Assembly: GCF_000264315.1 (NCBI RefSeq) | Contig: NZ_AJXU01000036.1 | Span: 1-35,018 of the forward strand | Direction of reading: 5' to 3' | Length of the DNA: 35,018 nucleotides | Source: Rhodanobacter fulvus Jip2 | Lineage (GTDB): Bacteria; Pseudomonadota; Gammaproteobacteria; Xanthomonadales; Rhodanobacteraceae | Shown: in pieces, positions 26,358 to 35,018 of the stretch | How positions within the stretch are numbered: position 1 is the stretch's first letter | Layout of the letters: every line of letters starts with the position of its first letter | The notes under the pieces: generated by a model | The model's database searches: none | What the model was told of the DNA's origin: nothing | The model's input: the letters and a program-made list of their open reading frames with translations, nothing else | Program-made: the position numbers and the translations under genes

Positions 26358-27698
26358 TCAGCGCATCAGGTACTGGTTGATCAGGTTCTCGTAGCGCTCC
26401 TGCTTGCCGCTGCGCTGGGTCGGTTCGCCCTGGGCAACCGCCAGGTCACGCAGCGAGGCCAGGTCGAGCTTGCCTTCGGCGAAGTCCTTGCCCTTGCCGG
26501 CGTCGAAGCTGGCGTAACGCTCGGCGCGCCATTTCTCCCACGGCGAGACATTGAGCAGCGAATGCGCCACTTCCAGGCCGCGCGCGAAGCTGTCCATGCC
26601 GCCGACGTGGGCGATGAACAAGTCATCGGCATCGGTGGATTCACGACGCACCTTGGCGTCGAAGTTCAGGCCGCCCGGGGCCAGGCCACCCTGGCGCAGC
26701 ACCACCATCATGGCGCCCACGGTGTCGTACAGGTCGCTGGGGAACTGGTCGGTATCCCAGCCGTTCTGCGCGTTGCCGCGGTTGGCGTCGATGCTGCCCA
26801 GCATGCCGTGGTTGGAGGCGATCTGCAGGTCGTGCTCGAAGGTGTGGCCCGACAGCGTGGCGTGGTTGGCCTCGATATTGAGCGAGAAATCCTTGTCCAG
26901 GCCGTTCTGCTTCAGGAAGCCGACCACGGTCGAGGAGTCGAAATCGTACTGGTGGTTCATCGGCTCCATCGGCTTGGGCTCGATCAGGTACTTGCCCTGG
27001 AAGCCGATGCTGCGGCCGTAGTCACGCGCGGCCGTGAGGAACTTGGCGAAGTTGTTGAGCTCGCGCTTGGTGTCGGTGTTGTGCAGCGAGGCATAGCCTT
27101 CGCGGCCGCCCCAGAACACGTAGTTCTCGCCGCCCAGCTCGACGGTGGCTTCCAGCGCCGCCTTGATCTGCGCCGCCGCGCGCGCCACCACCGCGAAATC
27201 GGGGTTGGTGCCCGCGCCATTCATGTAGCGCGGATGGCTGAACAGGTTCGCCGTGCCCCACAGCAGCTTCATGCCGGTGGACTGCTGGCGCTCCTTGGCC
27301 AGCGCGACCATGTGCTTGAGGTTCTTCTCGTACTCGCCGATGTCATCGGCATCCGGCGACATGTCGATGTCGTGGAAGCAGTAGTACGGCACGCCGAGCT
27401 TGGTGAAGAACTCGAACGCGGCGTCGATCTTGTCCTCGGCACGACCCAGCGCGGTGCTGGCGTGCTTGTCCCACGGATACACGCGGGTGCCGGGGCCGAA
27501 CGGGTCGTGGCCGGCGTTGCAGAAGCTGTGCCAGTAGCACGCCGCGAAACGCAGGTGCTCGGCCATGGTCTTGTCGCCGACCTTCTTGTTCGCATCGTAG
27601 TGCTTGAACGCCAGCGGATTGTCGGAGCCGATGCCCTCGTAGGGGATGGCGCCGATGCCGGGGAAGTACTCGCGTTTGCCGATGAAGGGGGTGCTCAT
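26358..27698 (-). CDS. xylA: Xylose isomerase
   Basis: This 446-aa class II xylose isomerase converts D-xylose to D-xylulose. It begins [15 protein letters not shown], and active-site motifs are intact: His109 in CFHDIDMSP (the ring-opening base), the metal-binding Glu in [16 protein letters not shown] and [16 protein letters not shown], and the [17 protein letters not shown] segment. Length matches the family (about 440). The ATG at 27698 is chosen because homology starts there. It is 50 bases downstream of xylB in the same orientation and should share its xyl-box-controlled promoter. A hairpin follows its stop. Confidence 0.96.
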   Translation of the reverse strand: MSTPFIGKREYFPGIGAIPYEGIGSDNPLAFKHYDANKKVGDKTMAEHLRFAACYWHSFCNAGHDPFGPGTRVYPWDKHASTALGRAEDKIDAAFEFFTKLGVPYYCFHDIDMSPDADDIGEYEKNLKHMVALAKERQQSTGMKLLWGTANLFSHPRYMNGAGTNPDFAVVARAAAQIKAALEATVELGGENYVFWGGREGYASLHNTDTKRELNNFAKFLTAARDYGRSIGFQGKYLIEPKPMEPMNHQYDFDSSTVVGFLKQNGLDKDFSLNIEANHATLSGHTFEHDLQIASNHGMLGSIDANRGNAQNGWDTDQFPSDLYDTVGAMMVVLRQGGLAPGGLNFDAKVRRESTDADDLFIAHVGGMDSFARGLEVAHSLLNVSPWEKWRAERYASFDAGKGKDFAEGKLDLASLRDLAVAQGEPTQRSGKQERYENLINQYLMR

Positions 27699-27748
27699 GA
27701 TGGTGTCCTGGTGGATAAGTGAAATGGATATGTGGAGTCGAGAAAACT

Positions 27749-29263
27749 TCAGCCGTCGTTCGTGACGTTCCCGCTGGCGTGGCTCGCCACGGCGGCTTCC
27801 AGATGACGCGAGAAGTGGCCGTAGTGACTGCGATAGGCGGCGGTCGCAGCCGGATCCGGACGGGTCGAGAGCGCCGGATCGAGATGAACATGCTCGGTGG
27901 CCAGGGCGGCGATATCCGCCTGGCCACCCGCGGCGTGGTCCAGCGCCCACAACGCCTGCAAGGCGGCGCCGAAAGCCGCGCCTTCGGCTTGCGTGGGCAC
28001 GTCCACCGGCAATTCGAACACGTCGGCCACCATTTGTCGCCACGCGGCGCTGTGGCTGCCACCGCCGGTGAGGCGGATGGCGTCGAAATGCAGGCCCGCG
28101 GCGCACAGCGCGTCGTAACCATGGCGCAGCGCGTAGGTCGCCCCTTCCATCGCGGCGCGATAAAGGTTGGCGCGGTTGAGGTTGGCCGTGTCCATGCCGT
28201 GCAGGCTGGCGCGGGCGTGCGGCAGGTCGGGCGTGCGTTCGCCATTGAAGAACGGCAGCATCACCAGACCGTCGGCGCCGGGCGTGGTGCCGGCCAGCAC
28301 CGTGTCGCCATCGCGGCTTTCGAAGCCGAACGCGCGCGCCACGTTTTCCGTGGCCACGGTGCAGTTCATGGTGCAGATCAGCGGCAGCCAGCCACCGGTG
28401 GACGAGCAGAACGCCGCCCAACTGCCGTTATCGTCCACCACCGGATGGTCGGCGTGCGCGAACAGCGTGCCCGAGGTGCCCAGGCTCATGCTCAACACGC
28501 CGGAGGCCACGTTGCCGGTGCCGATCGCGGCCATCATGTTGTCGCCGCCGCCGGCCGAGACGCGCACGCCGTGCGGCAGGCCCAGCTCATCGGCAATCAC
28601 GTCGGAAATGGGGAAACTGGCATCCGCCTCGACCAGCGGCGGCAGGCAGGCGGCCAGGTCGCGCTGCGCATCCGTGGCGGCCAGCAATTCCGGCGACCAC
28701 TGACGCGTGCGCACATCCAGCCAACCCGTGCCCGAGGCGTCGCCGTATTCCATCCAGCGCTCGCCGGTCAGCCAGAAATTCACATAGTCGTGCGGCAGCA
28801 TGATGCTCGCCAGCTGCCGGTACACCTCGGGCCGGTGCTTGCGCGTCCACGGCAGTTTCGAGGCGGTGTAACCGGCCAGGATCGGGTTGCCGGCCAGCGC
28901 CACGGCGCGCAACGGACCGCCCACGGCATCCATGATCTCGTCGCACTCGGCCTGGGTGCTGGTGTCACACCACAGCTTGGCCGGCGCCAGCACCTGACCG
29001 GCGGCGTCCACCGGCACGAAGCCATGCTGCTGGCCGGACACACCCAGCGCCACCACGCGGGCGCGCAGGGCCGGATCCAGTTTGGCGAAACAGGCGCGGA
29101 TCGCGTCGATCCACCACCGCGCTTCCTGCTCGCGGCTGCCATCATCCTGCGCCACCAATTCCAGCGCATGGCTGTGCGTGGCCAGCACCTCGTGCGCCAC
29201 GGAATCGTACGCAACGAGCTTCACGCTCTGGGTGCCTACATCAAGTCCAACGACCAAGCTCAT
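27749..29263 (-). CDS. xylB: Xylulokinase (FGGY family)
   Basis: The 504-aa kinase phosphorylates D-xylulose to xylulose 5-phosphate, feeding the pentose phosphate pathway. FGGY features are the N-terminal ATP-binding [10 protein letters not shown] with Asp8, the SGQQHGFV sugar-site motif, the catalytic Asp in [13 protein letters not shown], and [20 protein letters not shown] at 29263. It is first in the xylB-xylA unit, with a promoter and perfect operator within 70 bases upstream. The kinase-first order differs from the xylAB order of E. coli. Confidence 0.95.
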   Translation of the reverse strand: MSLVVGLDVGTQSVKLVAYDSVAHEVLATHSHALELVAQDDGSREQEARWWIDAIRACFAKLDPALRARVVALGVSGQQHGFVPVDAAGQVLAPAKLWCDTSTQAECDEIMDAVGGPLRAVALAGNPILAGYTASKLPWTRKHRPEVYRQLASIMLPHDYVNFWLTGERWMEYGDASGTGWLDVRTRQWSPELLAATDAQRDLAACLPPLVEADASFPISDVIADELGLPHGVRVSAGGGDNMMAAIGTGNVASGVLSMSLGTSGTLFAHADHPVVDDNGSWAAFCSSTGGWLPLICTMNCTVATENVARAFGFESRDGDTVLAGTTPGADGLVMLPFFNGERTPDLPHARASLHGMDTANLNRANLYRAAMEGATYALRHGYDALCAAGLHFDAIRLTGGGSHSAAWRQMVADVFELPVDVPTQAEGAAFGAALQALWALDHAAGGQADIAALATEHVHLDPALSTRPDPAATAAYRSHYGHFSRHLEAAVASHASGNVTNDG

Positions 29264-29284
29264 TGCGGTTCTCGCGGGTTAGGG

Positions 29285-29298
29285 TGTTAGCGCTAACA
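29285..29298. promoter_or_regulatory. Perfect xyl-box upstream of xylBA
   Basis: TGTTAGCGCTAACA is a perfect 14-base palindrome. It begins three bases after the -10 hexamer of the xylB promoter, so bound repressor would cover the transcription start. It is the best of three such boxes in the window and defines the motif. Confidence 0.88.
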
Positions 29299-29301
29299 TT
29301 C

Positions 29302-29330
29302 ATATAAACAAAAAAATGCCCGTCTGGCAA
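29302..29330 (-). promoter_or_regulatory. xylBA promoter (-35 TTGCCA, 17 bp, -10 TTATAT)
   Basis: On the minus strand TTGCCA (29330-29325) is separated by exactly 17 bases from TTATAT (29307-29302), a good sigma-70 promoter. The xyl-box follows at once, giving classic promoter-occlusion geometry. The spacer is A/T-rich, with a T7 run. Confidence 0.75.
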
Positions 29331-29472
29331 TATGCCCCCAGATTCAACGCCCGCAGGCGGAAAAGGACGCAACCACGGACTTTACCCCACCCGGCGGAAA
29401 TTGCATGCCGCAACGCAAAATCTCCCGCATTCACCGGCACGCCGTGTCGTGGTGATTCCGGAACGCTGCGGC

Positions 29473-29478
29473 TATCAT
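29473..29478 (+). promoter_or_regulatory. Candidate -10 of the tRNA gene
   Basis: TATCAT lies eight bases before the first tRNA base. A weak -35 (TGGTGA, 29450-29455) sits 17 bases upstream. The stretch between -10 and the tRNA is G/C-rich, as in stable-RNA promoters. Confidence 0.4.
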
Positions 29479-29486
29479 GGCGAGAC

Positions 29487-29817
29487 GGGCCTGTAGCTCA
29501 ATGGTTAGAGCAGGGGACTCATCGACATGGTGCCGCCACGGCGTAATCCGTGGATGGAATCGGGATGAATTCAGGGAAACCTCAGCGGCGCGCAACGCGG
29601 CCGGTGGCAACCCTGAGCCAAGCCGCCGGTACACCGGCGGAAGGTGCAGAGACTACCTGAGGGCTTCAGTGCCCTTGATTACAGGCTCGAGCGTCCCGCA
29701 CCCCACCTGCCCCGCCTCGCGCATGGGCAGAGGGTGAAGAGATAGTCCGCTCCGGAGGGAAACCTTCGGCACAAGCGAATCCCTTGGTTCCAGGTTCGAG
29801 TCCTGGCGGGCCCACCA
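29487..29817 (+). tRNA. tRNA with CAT anticodon (probably tRNA-Ile2), interrupted by a group I intron
   Basis: Joining 29487-29522 to 29778-29817 gives a 76-base tRNA with encoded CCA. The acceptor stem is GGGCCTG with CGGGCCC, the D stem GCTC/GAGC, the anticodon stem GGGGA/TCCCT with loop CTCATAA, and the T stem CCAGG/CCTGG with loop TTCGAGT. The anticodon CAT is at 29520-29522. The exon resembles bacterial tRNA-Ile2 (E. coli ileX has the same TAGCTCA-TGGTTAGAGCAGG-GACTCATAATC framework), in which C34 is modified to lysidine; elongator tRNA-Met is the alternative. The intron splits the loop just after the anticodon, so the tRNA is functional only after splicing. Confidence 0.93.
29523..29777 (+). 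ncRNA. Self-splicing group I intron (IC3-like) in the tRNA anticodon loop
   Basis: The 255-base intron has the conserved group I core. P1 can form between the exon end CAT and GTG at 29530-29532, with the required U-G pair at the splice site. P2 is CCACGG/CCGTGG (29536-29553). P4 is TCAGGG (29571-29576) with CCCTGA (29611-29616). P7 is GACTA (29651-29655) with TAGTC (29743-29747). P9 is CCGGAGG-GAAA-CCTTCGG (29752-29769). The last base is G (29777), the omega-G. Core strings such as GGGAAACCT, TGAGCCAAGC, GGTGCAGAGACTA and ATAGTCC resemble the small Azoarcus tRNA-Ile(CAU) intron. No homing endonuclease is encoded. Confidence 0.93.
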
Positions 29818-29836
29818 AAAATTCGTCCGTCGGTGT

Positions 29837-30056
29837 CTATCCAACCCACTGACCCAGGCGAAGAAGTTCGACCCCGACGCTCACTACCAACGCCGCTGGC
29901 TGCCGGCACTGGTGGATGCGTCGCGGGCACTGCTGCAAGAGCCGTGGAAGGGGCGCCAACCTGCCCCAAGCGCAGCGGTTACCCGGCGCCGATGGTAGGC
30001 CTGGGCGAGCTCCGACAACGGGCGCTGGACGCCTGCCGCGACTTGACGCGTGGCTT
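29837..30056 (+). pseudogene. Photolyase/cryptochrome C-terminal relic, frameshifted
   Basis: From about 29837 the plus strand reads SNPLTQAKKFDPDAHYQRRW, then LPAL, and LLQEPWK at about 29928-29949. After a shift to another frame it continues YPAPMVGLGELRQRALDACR (about 29979-30038). These correspond in order to the conserved end of DNA photolyases (NP-x-x-Q-x-x-KFD, YIRxWLPEL, HEPWK, YPxPIV and RALxAY). The N-terminal more than 400 residues, including the FAD-binding core, are absent and there is at least one frameshift, so it is a remnant. It starts about 20 bases after the tRNA CCA end, suggesting deletion or integration at the tRNA 3' end. Confidence 0.75.
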
Positions 30057-30059
30057 GCC

Positions 30060-30818
30060 TCAGAACCGGTACGACACGCCGATCAACAAGGTACTGGTGG
30101 AGGATGCCGATACCAGCGGGCTATCCGCGATCCGCGATGGCAGGCGCTGGTACCGCGCGGCGCCCCACAACGCCCAGCGTCGGTTCACCGGGGCCATCAC
30201 ATTGACACCGAGTTCGGGCAACAGCGAGCTGGAAACCGCGTACGCCGCGGGTGCACCCTGCGCCACTTCGCGCGGGCGGATTCCGTAGTAATAGTCGGCC
30301 AGATCCCGTGACCACCAGCGCACGCCGGCCTTGGGCGTGATGCGCACTCGCCCGAGCATGAACGGATAGCCGTACTCCAGCGCCAGCTCTTGTCCACCGC
30401 TGCGATTCAACGCGTCGGTCAGCGCACTGAATTCCAGTTTGCCCGCGTCGCCGGACAGTGTCATTACGGCGCCGAGGTCGACGCTTTCGCGGCGGTCCTC
30501 CAGCCCCGGAATGGGGATGTCGTCGCGATCGAAGCCGTCAAGTCGCGCTTGCGCCACCACATCCAGTTGCATCCCTTCGTGCTGCCACGCGTGCCAGCCC
30601 AGTTGCAGGCCGCGAAAGAAAACGTGATCGCCTTCGTAGCCCACGGCAGGGACTACCAGGGTGCGGTTGACGTCACCGATGTAGCCACCGTCACGCACCA
30701 AGGCGATCGCGCCCACGTTCCAGCCGTTGGCAGGCGGGCGGCGAGCCGCATCCTGCGCATGGGCGCAGGCCAAACCCAAGGAGCAGGCGGCGGCTAGCAA
30801 AAGTCGTCGGATCGGCAT
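30060..30818 (-). CDS. MipA/OmpV-family outer-membrane protein
   Basis: This 252-aa protein has a signal peptide (about 1-22, ending AHAQ) and a beta-barrel-like body of alternating polar and hydrophobic strands. VVPAVGYEGDHVFFRG and DLGAVMTL are typical of MipA/OmpV proteins, and it ends LLIGVSYRF with a terminal Phe. MipA in E. coli is a scaffold linking murein hydrolase and synthase; other family members respond to osmotic or metal stress, so the role here is open. ATG at 30818 follows TTGGAG. It lies 36 bases after tspO in the same orientation and may be co-transcribed. Confidence 0.82.
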   Translation of the reverse strand: MPIRRLLLAAACSLGLACAHAQDAARRPPANGWNVGAIALVRDGGYIGDVNRTLVVPAVGYEGDHVFFRGLQLGWHAWQHEGMQLDVVAQARLDGFDRDDIPIPGLEDRRESVDLGAVMTLSGDAGKLEFSALTDALNRSGGQELALEYGYPFMLGRVRITPKAGVRWWSRDLADYYYGIRPREVAQGAPAAYAVSSSLLPELGVNVMAPVNRRWALWGAARYQRLPSRIADSPLVSASSTSTLLIGVSYRF

Positions 30819-30854
30819 GCGAGAAGCTCCAATGGCGCGAAGGATCGATCCGGG

Positions 30855-31343
30855 TCAACCCAGGATCTGCGGATTCAAATGCCATACCGCGAAGTTCAAC
30901 ACCGCAGCAAAACTCACCCAGCCCAGGTAGGGAACCAGCAACATGCCGGCCAGCGGTCGCACGCGCCAAAAGCCCACCAGGGTGGCCACGATCAGCAGCC
31001 ACAGCAGCACGATGTCGACAAAGGCCATGGCCCCCTGATGCCACGCGAAGAACAACCAGCTCCACAAGGCGTTGACCACCAACTGCACCACGAACGAACT
31101 CAACGGCCCGCGTTGCCGGCGCCATCCTCCCTCGCGCCAGACCAGCCACGCGGCGATCGCCATCAACGCATACAGCGCCGTCCACACCGGGCCGAACCAC
31201 GACGACGGCGGCGCCCAGCCGGGTTGTGCCAACTGGTGATAGAACGCGGCCGCCTGCGCCGACGCGATCGCACCCGCCGCGGCAGCGGCAAAGCAAAGCA
31301 ACAGCCAGCCCGCCAGGCCGGCAATCTGTTTTGTGCGTGACAT
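30855..31343 (-). CDS. tspO: TspO/MBR-family tryptophan-rich membrane protein
   Basis: The 162-aa protein has five predicted transmembrane helices and the TspO hallmarks PGWAPPSSWFGPVWTALYALM near the start of the second helix and QLVVNALWSWLFFAWH further on, rich in Trp. Family members bind porphyrins and related ligands and modulate tetrapyrrole or stress responses; the bacterial role varies. Length is normal for the family. It precedes the MipA-family gene by 36 bases. No link to the xylan genes is apparent. Confidence 0.92.
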   Translation of the reverse strand: MSRTKQIAGLAGWLLLCFAAAAAGAIASAQAAAFYHQLAQPGWAPPSSWFGPVWTALYALMAIAAWLVWREGGWRRQRGPLSSFVVQLVVNALWSWLFFAWHQGAMAFVDIVLLWLLIVATLVGFWRVRPLAGMLLVPYLGWVSFAAVLNFAVWHLNPQILG

Positions 31344-31482
31344 GGTTTCTCCGGTTCTCCAGTGTTGTCACAAACACCGCGGCGATGGAATGCCACTCTT
31401 CGCACGACCGGCGGTGACGGGATGTGAACCGGTCATGTCGATGGGGCGCATGCACACAACCAGGTCATCGTGGCCCACTTGA

Positions 31483-32040
31483 TCCCATTTCATGCAGCAG
31501 GCGGCCAGCGCCGGCGTCGCCGAGGTGCAGCTGGGCCAGTTGGCACTGACCAAATCGGACAACGACGCGGTGAAGGCGCTGGCGCAACGCATCGTGGACG
31601 ACCACACCAAGGCCAATGCGCAGCTGAAGACGATTGCCGACAGCGAACAGATTGCCCTGGCGACGCCCGCTGACGCGGCACGGGACGAGGCGGCGCGGCT
31701 ACGCGCGCTCGATGGCAGCGCTTTCGATCAGGCGTGAGCGAAAACCATGGTGGACGACCACGAGAAGGCGGTGAAGCTTTTCAGCGCTGAAGCGGCCGCG
31801 TCCGGCGACAGCCGGTTGCGCCAGTTCGCGCAAGCCACCTTGCCCGCCTTGCGTGCGCATCTGCAGTCCGCCAAGCAGTTGACGGCGGTGTCCGACGCGC
31901 GCGACAAGGCGATGGAGCATGCGACAACGATGGACGGCGCGCCGGCGCACCAGTCGCCGACCAAGCCGGCCAGCGCCGATGAAACGCCGTTGAACGCACC
32001 GCCATCCAGCGTGCCGGCTGCCGCAACCCGCACTCACTGA
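31483..32040 (+). pseudogene. DUF4142 gene inactivated by stop codons and loss of its signal peptide
   Basis: One reading frame carries a nearly complete DUF4142 domain: SHFMQQAASAGVAEVQLGQL, RIVDDHTKANAQLK, DGSAFDQA, then an in-frame TGA at 31735-31737, then AKTMVDDHEKAVKLF and FAQATLPALRAHLQSAKQL. Intact relatives have Tyr (as in FDxAY) at the stop position, so a single nonsense change splits the gene. A second in-frame TGA at 31480-31482 cuts off the expected exported N-terminus. DUF4142 proteins are usually periplasmic and of unknown function. The ATGs at 31492 and 31747 could start two short pieces, but without a signal peptide these are unlikely to be functional. The 3' end overlaps the convergent hydrolase gene by seven bases. 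Confidence 0.8.
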
Positions 32041-32915
32041 CGATCGGGCACCTGCCGCTGCAGCCAGTCGCCCAACTGATGCAGCACCTGGCTGCGACCC
32101 GGTTCGGCCTCGTTGAAAAGCTCGTGGTACAGCATCGAGAAAAAGCGCGTGGTGAGCTGGCCGCCGGCGGTGGCGGCGCGCGAGAAATCGCTGCTGCCGG
32201 AGGGGTCGACCAGCGCGTCGCCGCCGGAGACCAGCAGCAGGGTGGGAACGTGCAGCCGCGCGGCATCGGCGATGCTGGAGGCGCCGGCGCGAAAGATGAA
32301 GTCGGCCAGCCGCGGGGTGATCCAGCCGTGGCGCAGCGGATCGGCGCGATACGCGTCGACCCGCGCCGGGTCATGCGAGGTGCGGCCGAAGCTCAAGCCG
32401 CTGCGCAATGGCAGGTTCGGCGTCACCCGCGTCAGCACGCGGGCCAGGGCGCGACGCCAGCGCGGTTCCCAACTGCGCAGCGCGGGCGAACTGAGGATCA
32501 CGGCGCCGGGGGCGATGCGGCCATCCAGCACGCTGCGCGTGACCACCACGCCGCCCATGCTGTGGCCAAGCACCAGCGGTACGCGGCCCAGCGCGTGGGC
32601 GTAATCGCGATGGATCGCGGTCAGGTCCTCCAGCAGATCGTCGGCGTGGCGCAGCGCGCCGCGGCGGCCGGGCGTCCGGCCGTGACCGCGCTGGTCGTAG
32701 CTGCGCACGGCGTAGCCACGGGCGTTCAGCCATTGCGCCAGCTCCGCGTAGCGCCCGCCGTGCTCGCTGAGGCCGTGGACGATCAGCACGGCGCCGCGCG
32801 CCTGGGCCAGCGGCCAGTCGCGCACGAATATCGGTTGGCCGTCAGCCATCGTCAGCCACGATTCCACGGCTTGCGCATCACCCTGATGCGACGCCGGTTG
32901 CAGCGGTTGCTTCAC
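32034..32915 (-). CDS. Alpha/beta hydrolase, monoacylglycerol-lipase / lysophospholipase type
   Basis: This 293-aa cytosolic serine hydrolase has the Hydrolase_4 layout. The oxyanion segment is IVHGLSEHGGRYAELA, SYDQRGHGRTPG follows, the nucleophile is Ser119 in LGHSMGGVV, the acid is in LVSGGDALVDP, and the His is in MLYHELFNE near the end. These are the motifs of bacterial monoglyceride lipases and lysophospholipases. The start chosen is GTG at 32915, which follows GGGAGG at a five-base spacing; the reading frame is open further upstream but without homology. It diverges from lhr and converges on the DUF4142 pseudogene. Confidence 0.88.
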   Translation of the reverse strand: MKQPLQPASHQGDAQAVESWLTMADGQPIFVRDWPLAQARGAVLIVHGLSEHGGRYAELAQWLNARGYAVRSYDQRGHGRTPGRRGALRHADDLLEDLTAIHRDYAHALGRVPLVLGHSMGGVVVTRSVLDGRIAPGAVILSSPALRSWEPRWRRALARVLTRVTPNLPLRSGLSFGRTSHDPARVDAYRADPLRHGWITPRLADFIFRAGASSIADAARLHVPTLLLVSGGDALVDPSGSSDFSRAATAGGQLTTRFFSMLYHELFNEAEPGRSQVLHQLGDWLQRQVPDRQ

Positions 32916-33045
32916 CCCATCCTCCCGTGCTGAGCTTCCATCGCCAGCCAACGACCCGCGGCGGCGAAACCCTGATAGTGACATGGGGCGACGCCGCCGC
33001 GCGCGATCCGATTGAGCACTCCGACGCCGTCCCCATATCTGACCG

Positions 33046-35018
<1,973 letters not shown>

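Noticed and set aside
29316..29546. Short plus-strand frame running into the tRNA
   Set aside because: It has no homology and no ribosome-binding site, and overlaps the tRNA promoter and 5' exon.
29523..29777. Homing endonuclease or other ORF in the intron
   Set aside because: The intron is only 255 bases; the frames crossing it show no LAGLIDADG, GIY-YIG or HNH motif and overlap the ribozyme core.

Overview
The window is high-GC chromosomal DNA from a gammaproteobacterium, most likely Rhodanobacteraceae or Xanthomonadaceae. Evidence for this is inferred: a Xanthomonas-type TonB-dependent receptor, a xylan regulon marked by LacI-type 'xyl-box' operators, and G+C-rich palindromic repeats of the xanthomonad kind. 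No database search was run.

Layout. 34-1284 is an apparently intact IS3-family element. 1693-6272 (+) holds a GH10 endoxylanase and a large TonB-dependent receptor, with a degenerate xyl-box between them. 6471 to about 24.9 kb (-) is an eleven-gene, tightly packed and often translationally coupled gene train. In transcription order it encodes GH67 alpha-glucuronidase, SGNH acetylesterase, ManD mannonate dehydratase, GH43, GH3 with a PA14 insert, KDG kinase, fructuronate reductase, FAH-family 2-keto-3-deoxy-pentonate dehydratase, alpha-ketoglutarate-semialdehyde dehydrogenase, YjhG/YagF-type xylonate dehydratase and GntP permease. A divergent LacI-family regulator (25003-26079) shares its upstream region, and a xyl-box lies there. 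Xylose isomerase and xylulokinase (26358-29263, -) have their own promoter with a perfect xyl-box just downstream of the -10.

How they work together. Glucuronoxylan is cut outside the cell (GH10) and oligomers are presumably imported by the receptor. Debranching and depolymerisation (GH67, esterase, GH43, GH3) release xylose, acetate and (methyl)glucuronate. Xylose enters the isomerase route. Glucuronate enters the fructuronate-mannonate-KDG route, but no uronate isomerase (UxaC) is present here. The distal FAH/ALDH/xylonate dehydratase/GntP block is best read as an oxidative, Weimberg-type route from imported D-xylonate to alpha-ketoglutarate, placed in the same gene train.

The right part is a patchwork. 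A CAT-anticodon tRNA (probably tRNA-Ile2) is split in its anticodon loop by a 255-nt group I intron. A frameshifted photolyase C-terminal relic lies directly behind it. Then come a MipA/OmpV-family protein, TspO, a DUF4142 pseudogene, an alpha/beta hydrolase and the 5' part of an Lhr helicase gene. That gene carries an in-frame insertion of three G+C-rich palindromes, and a further palindrome begins at the window edge. The strongest points for follow-up are the intron-split tRNA, the palindrome-invaded lhr, and the coupling of the xylonate block to the xylan regulon.
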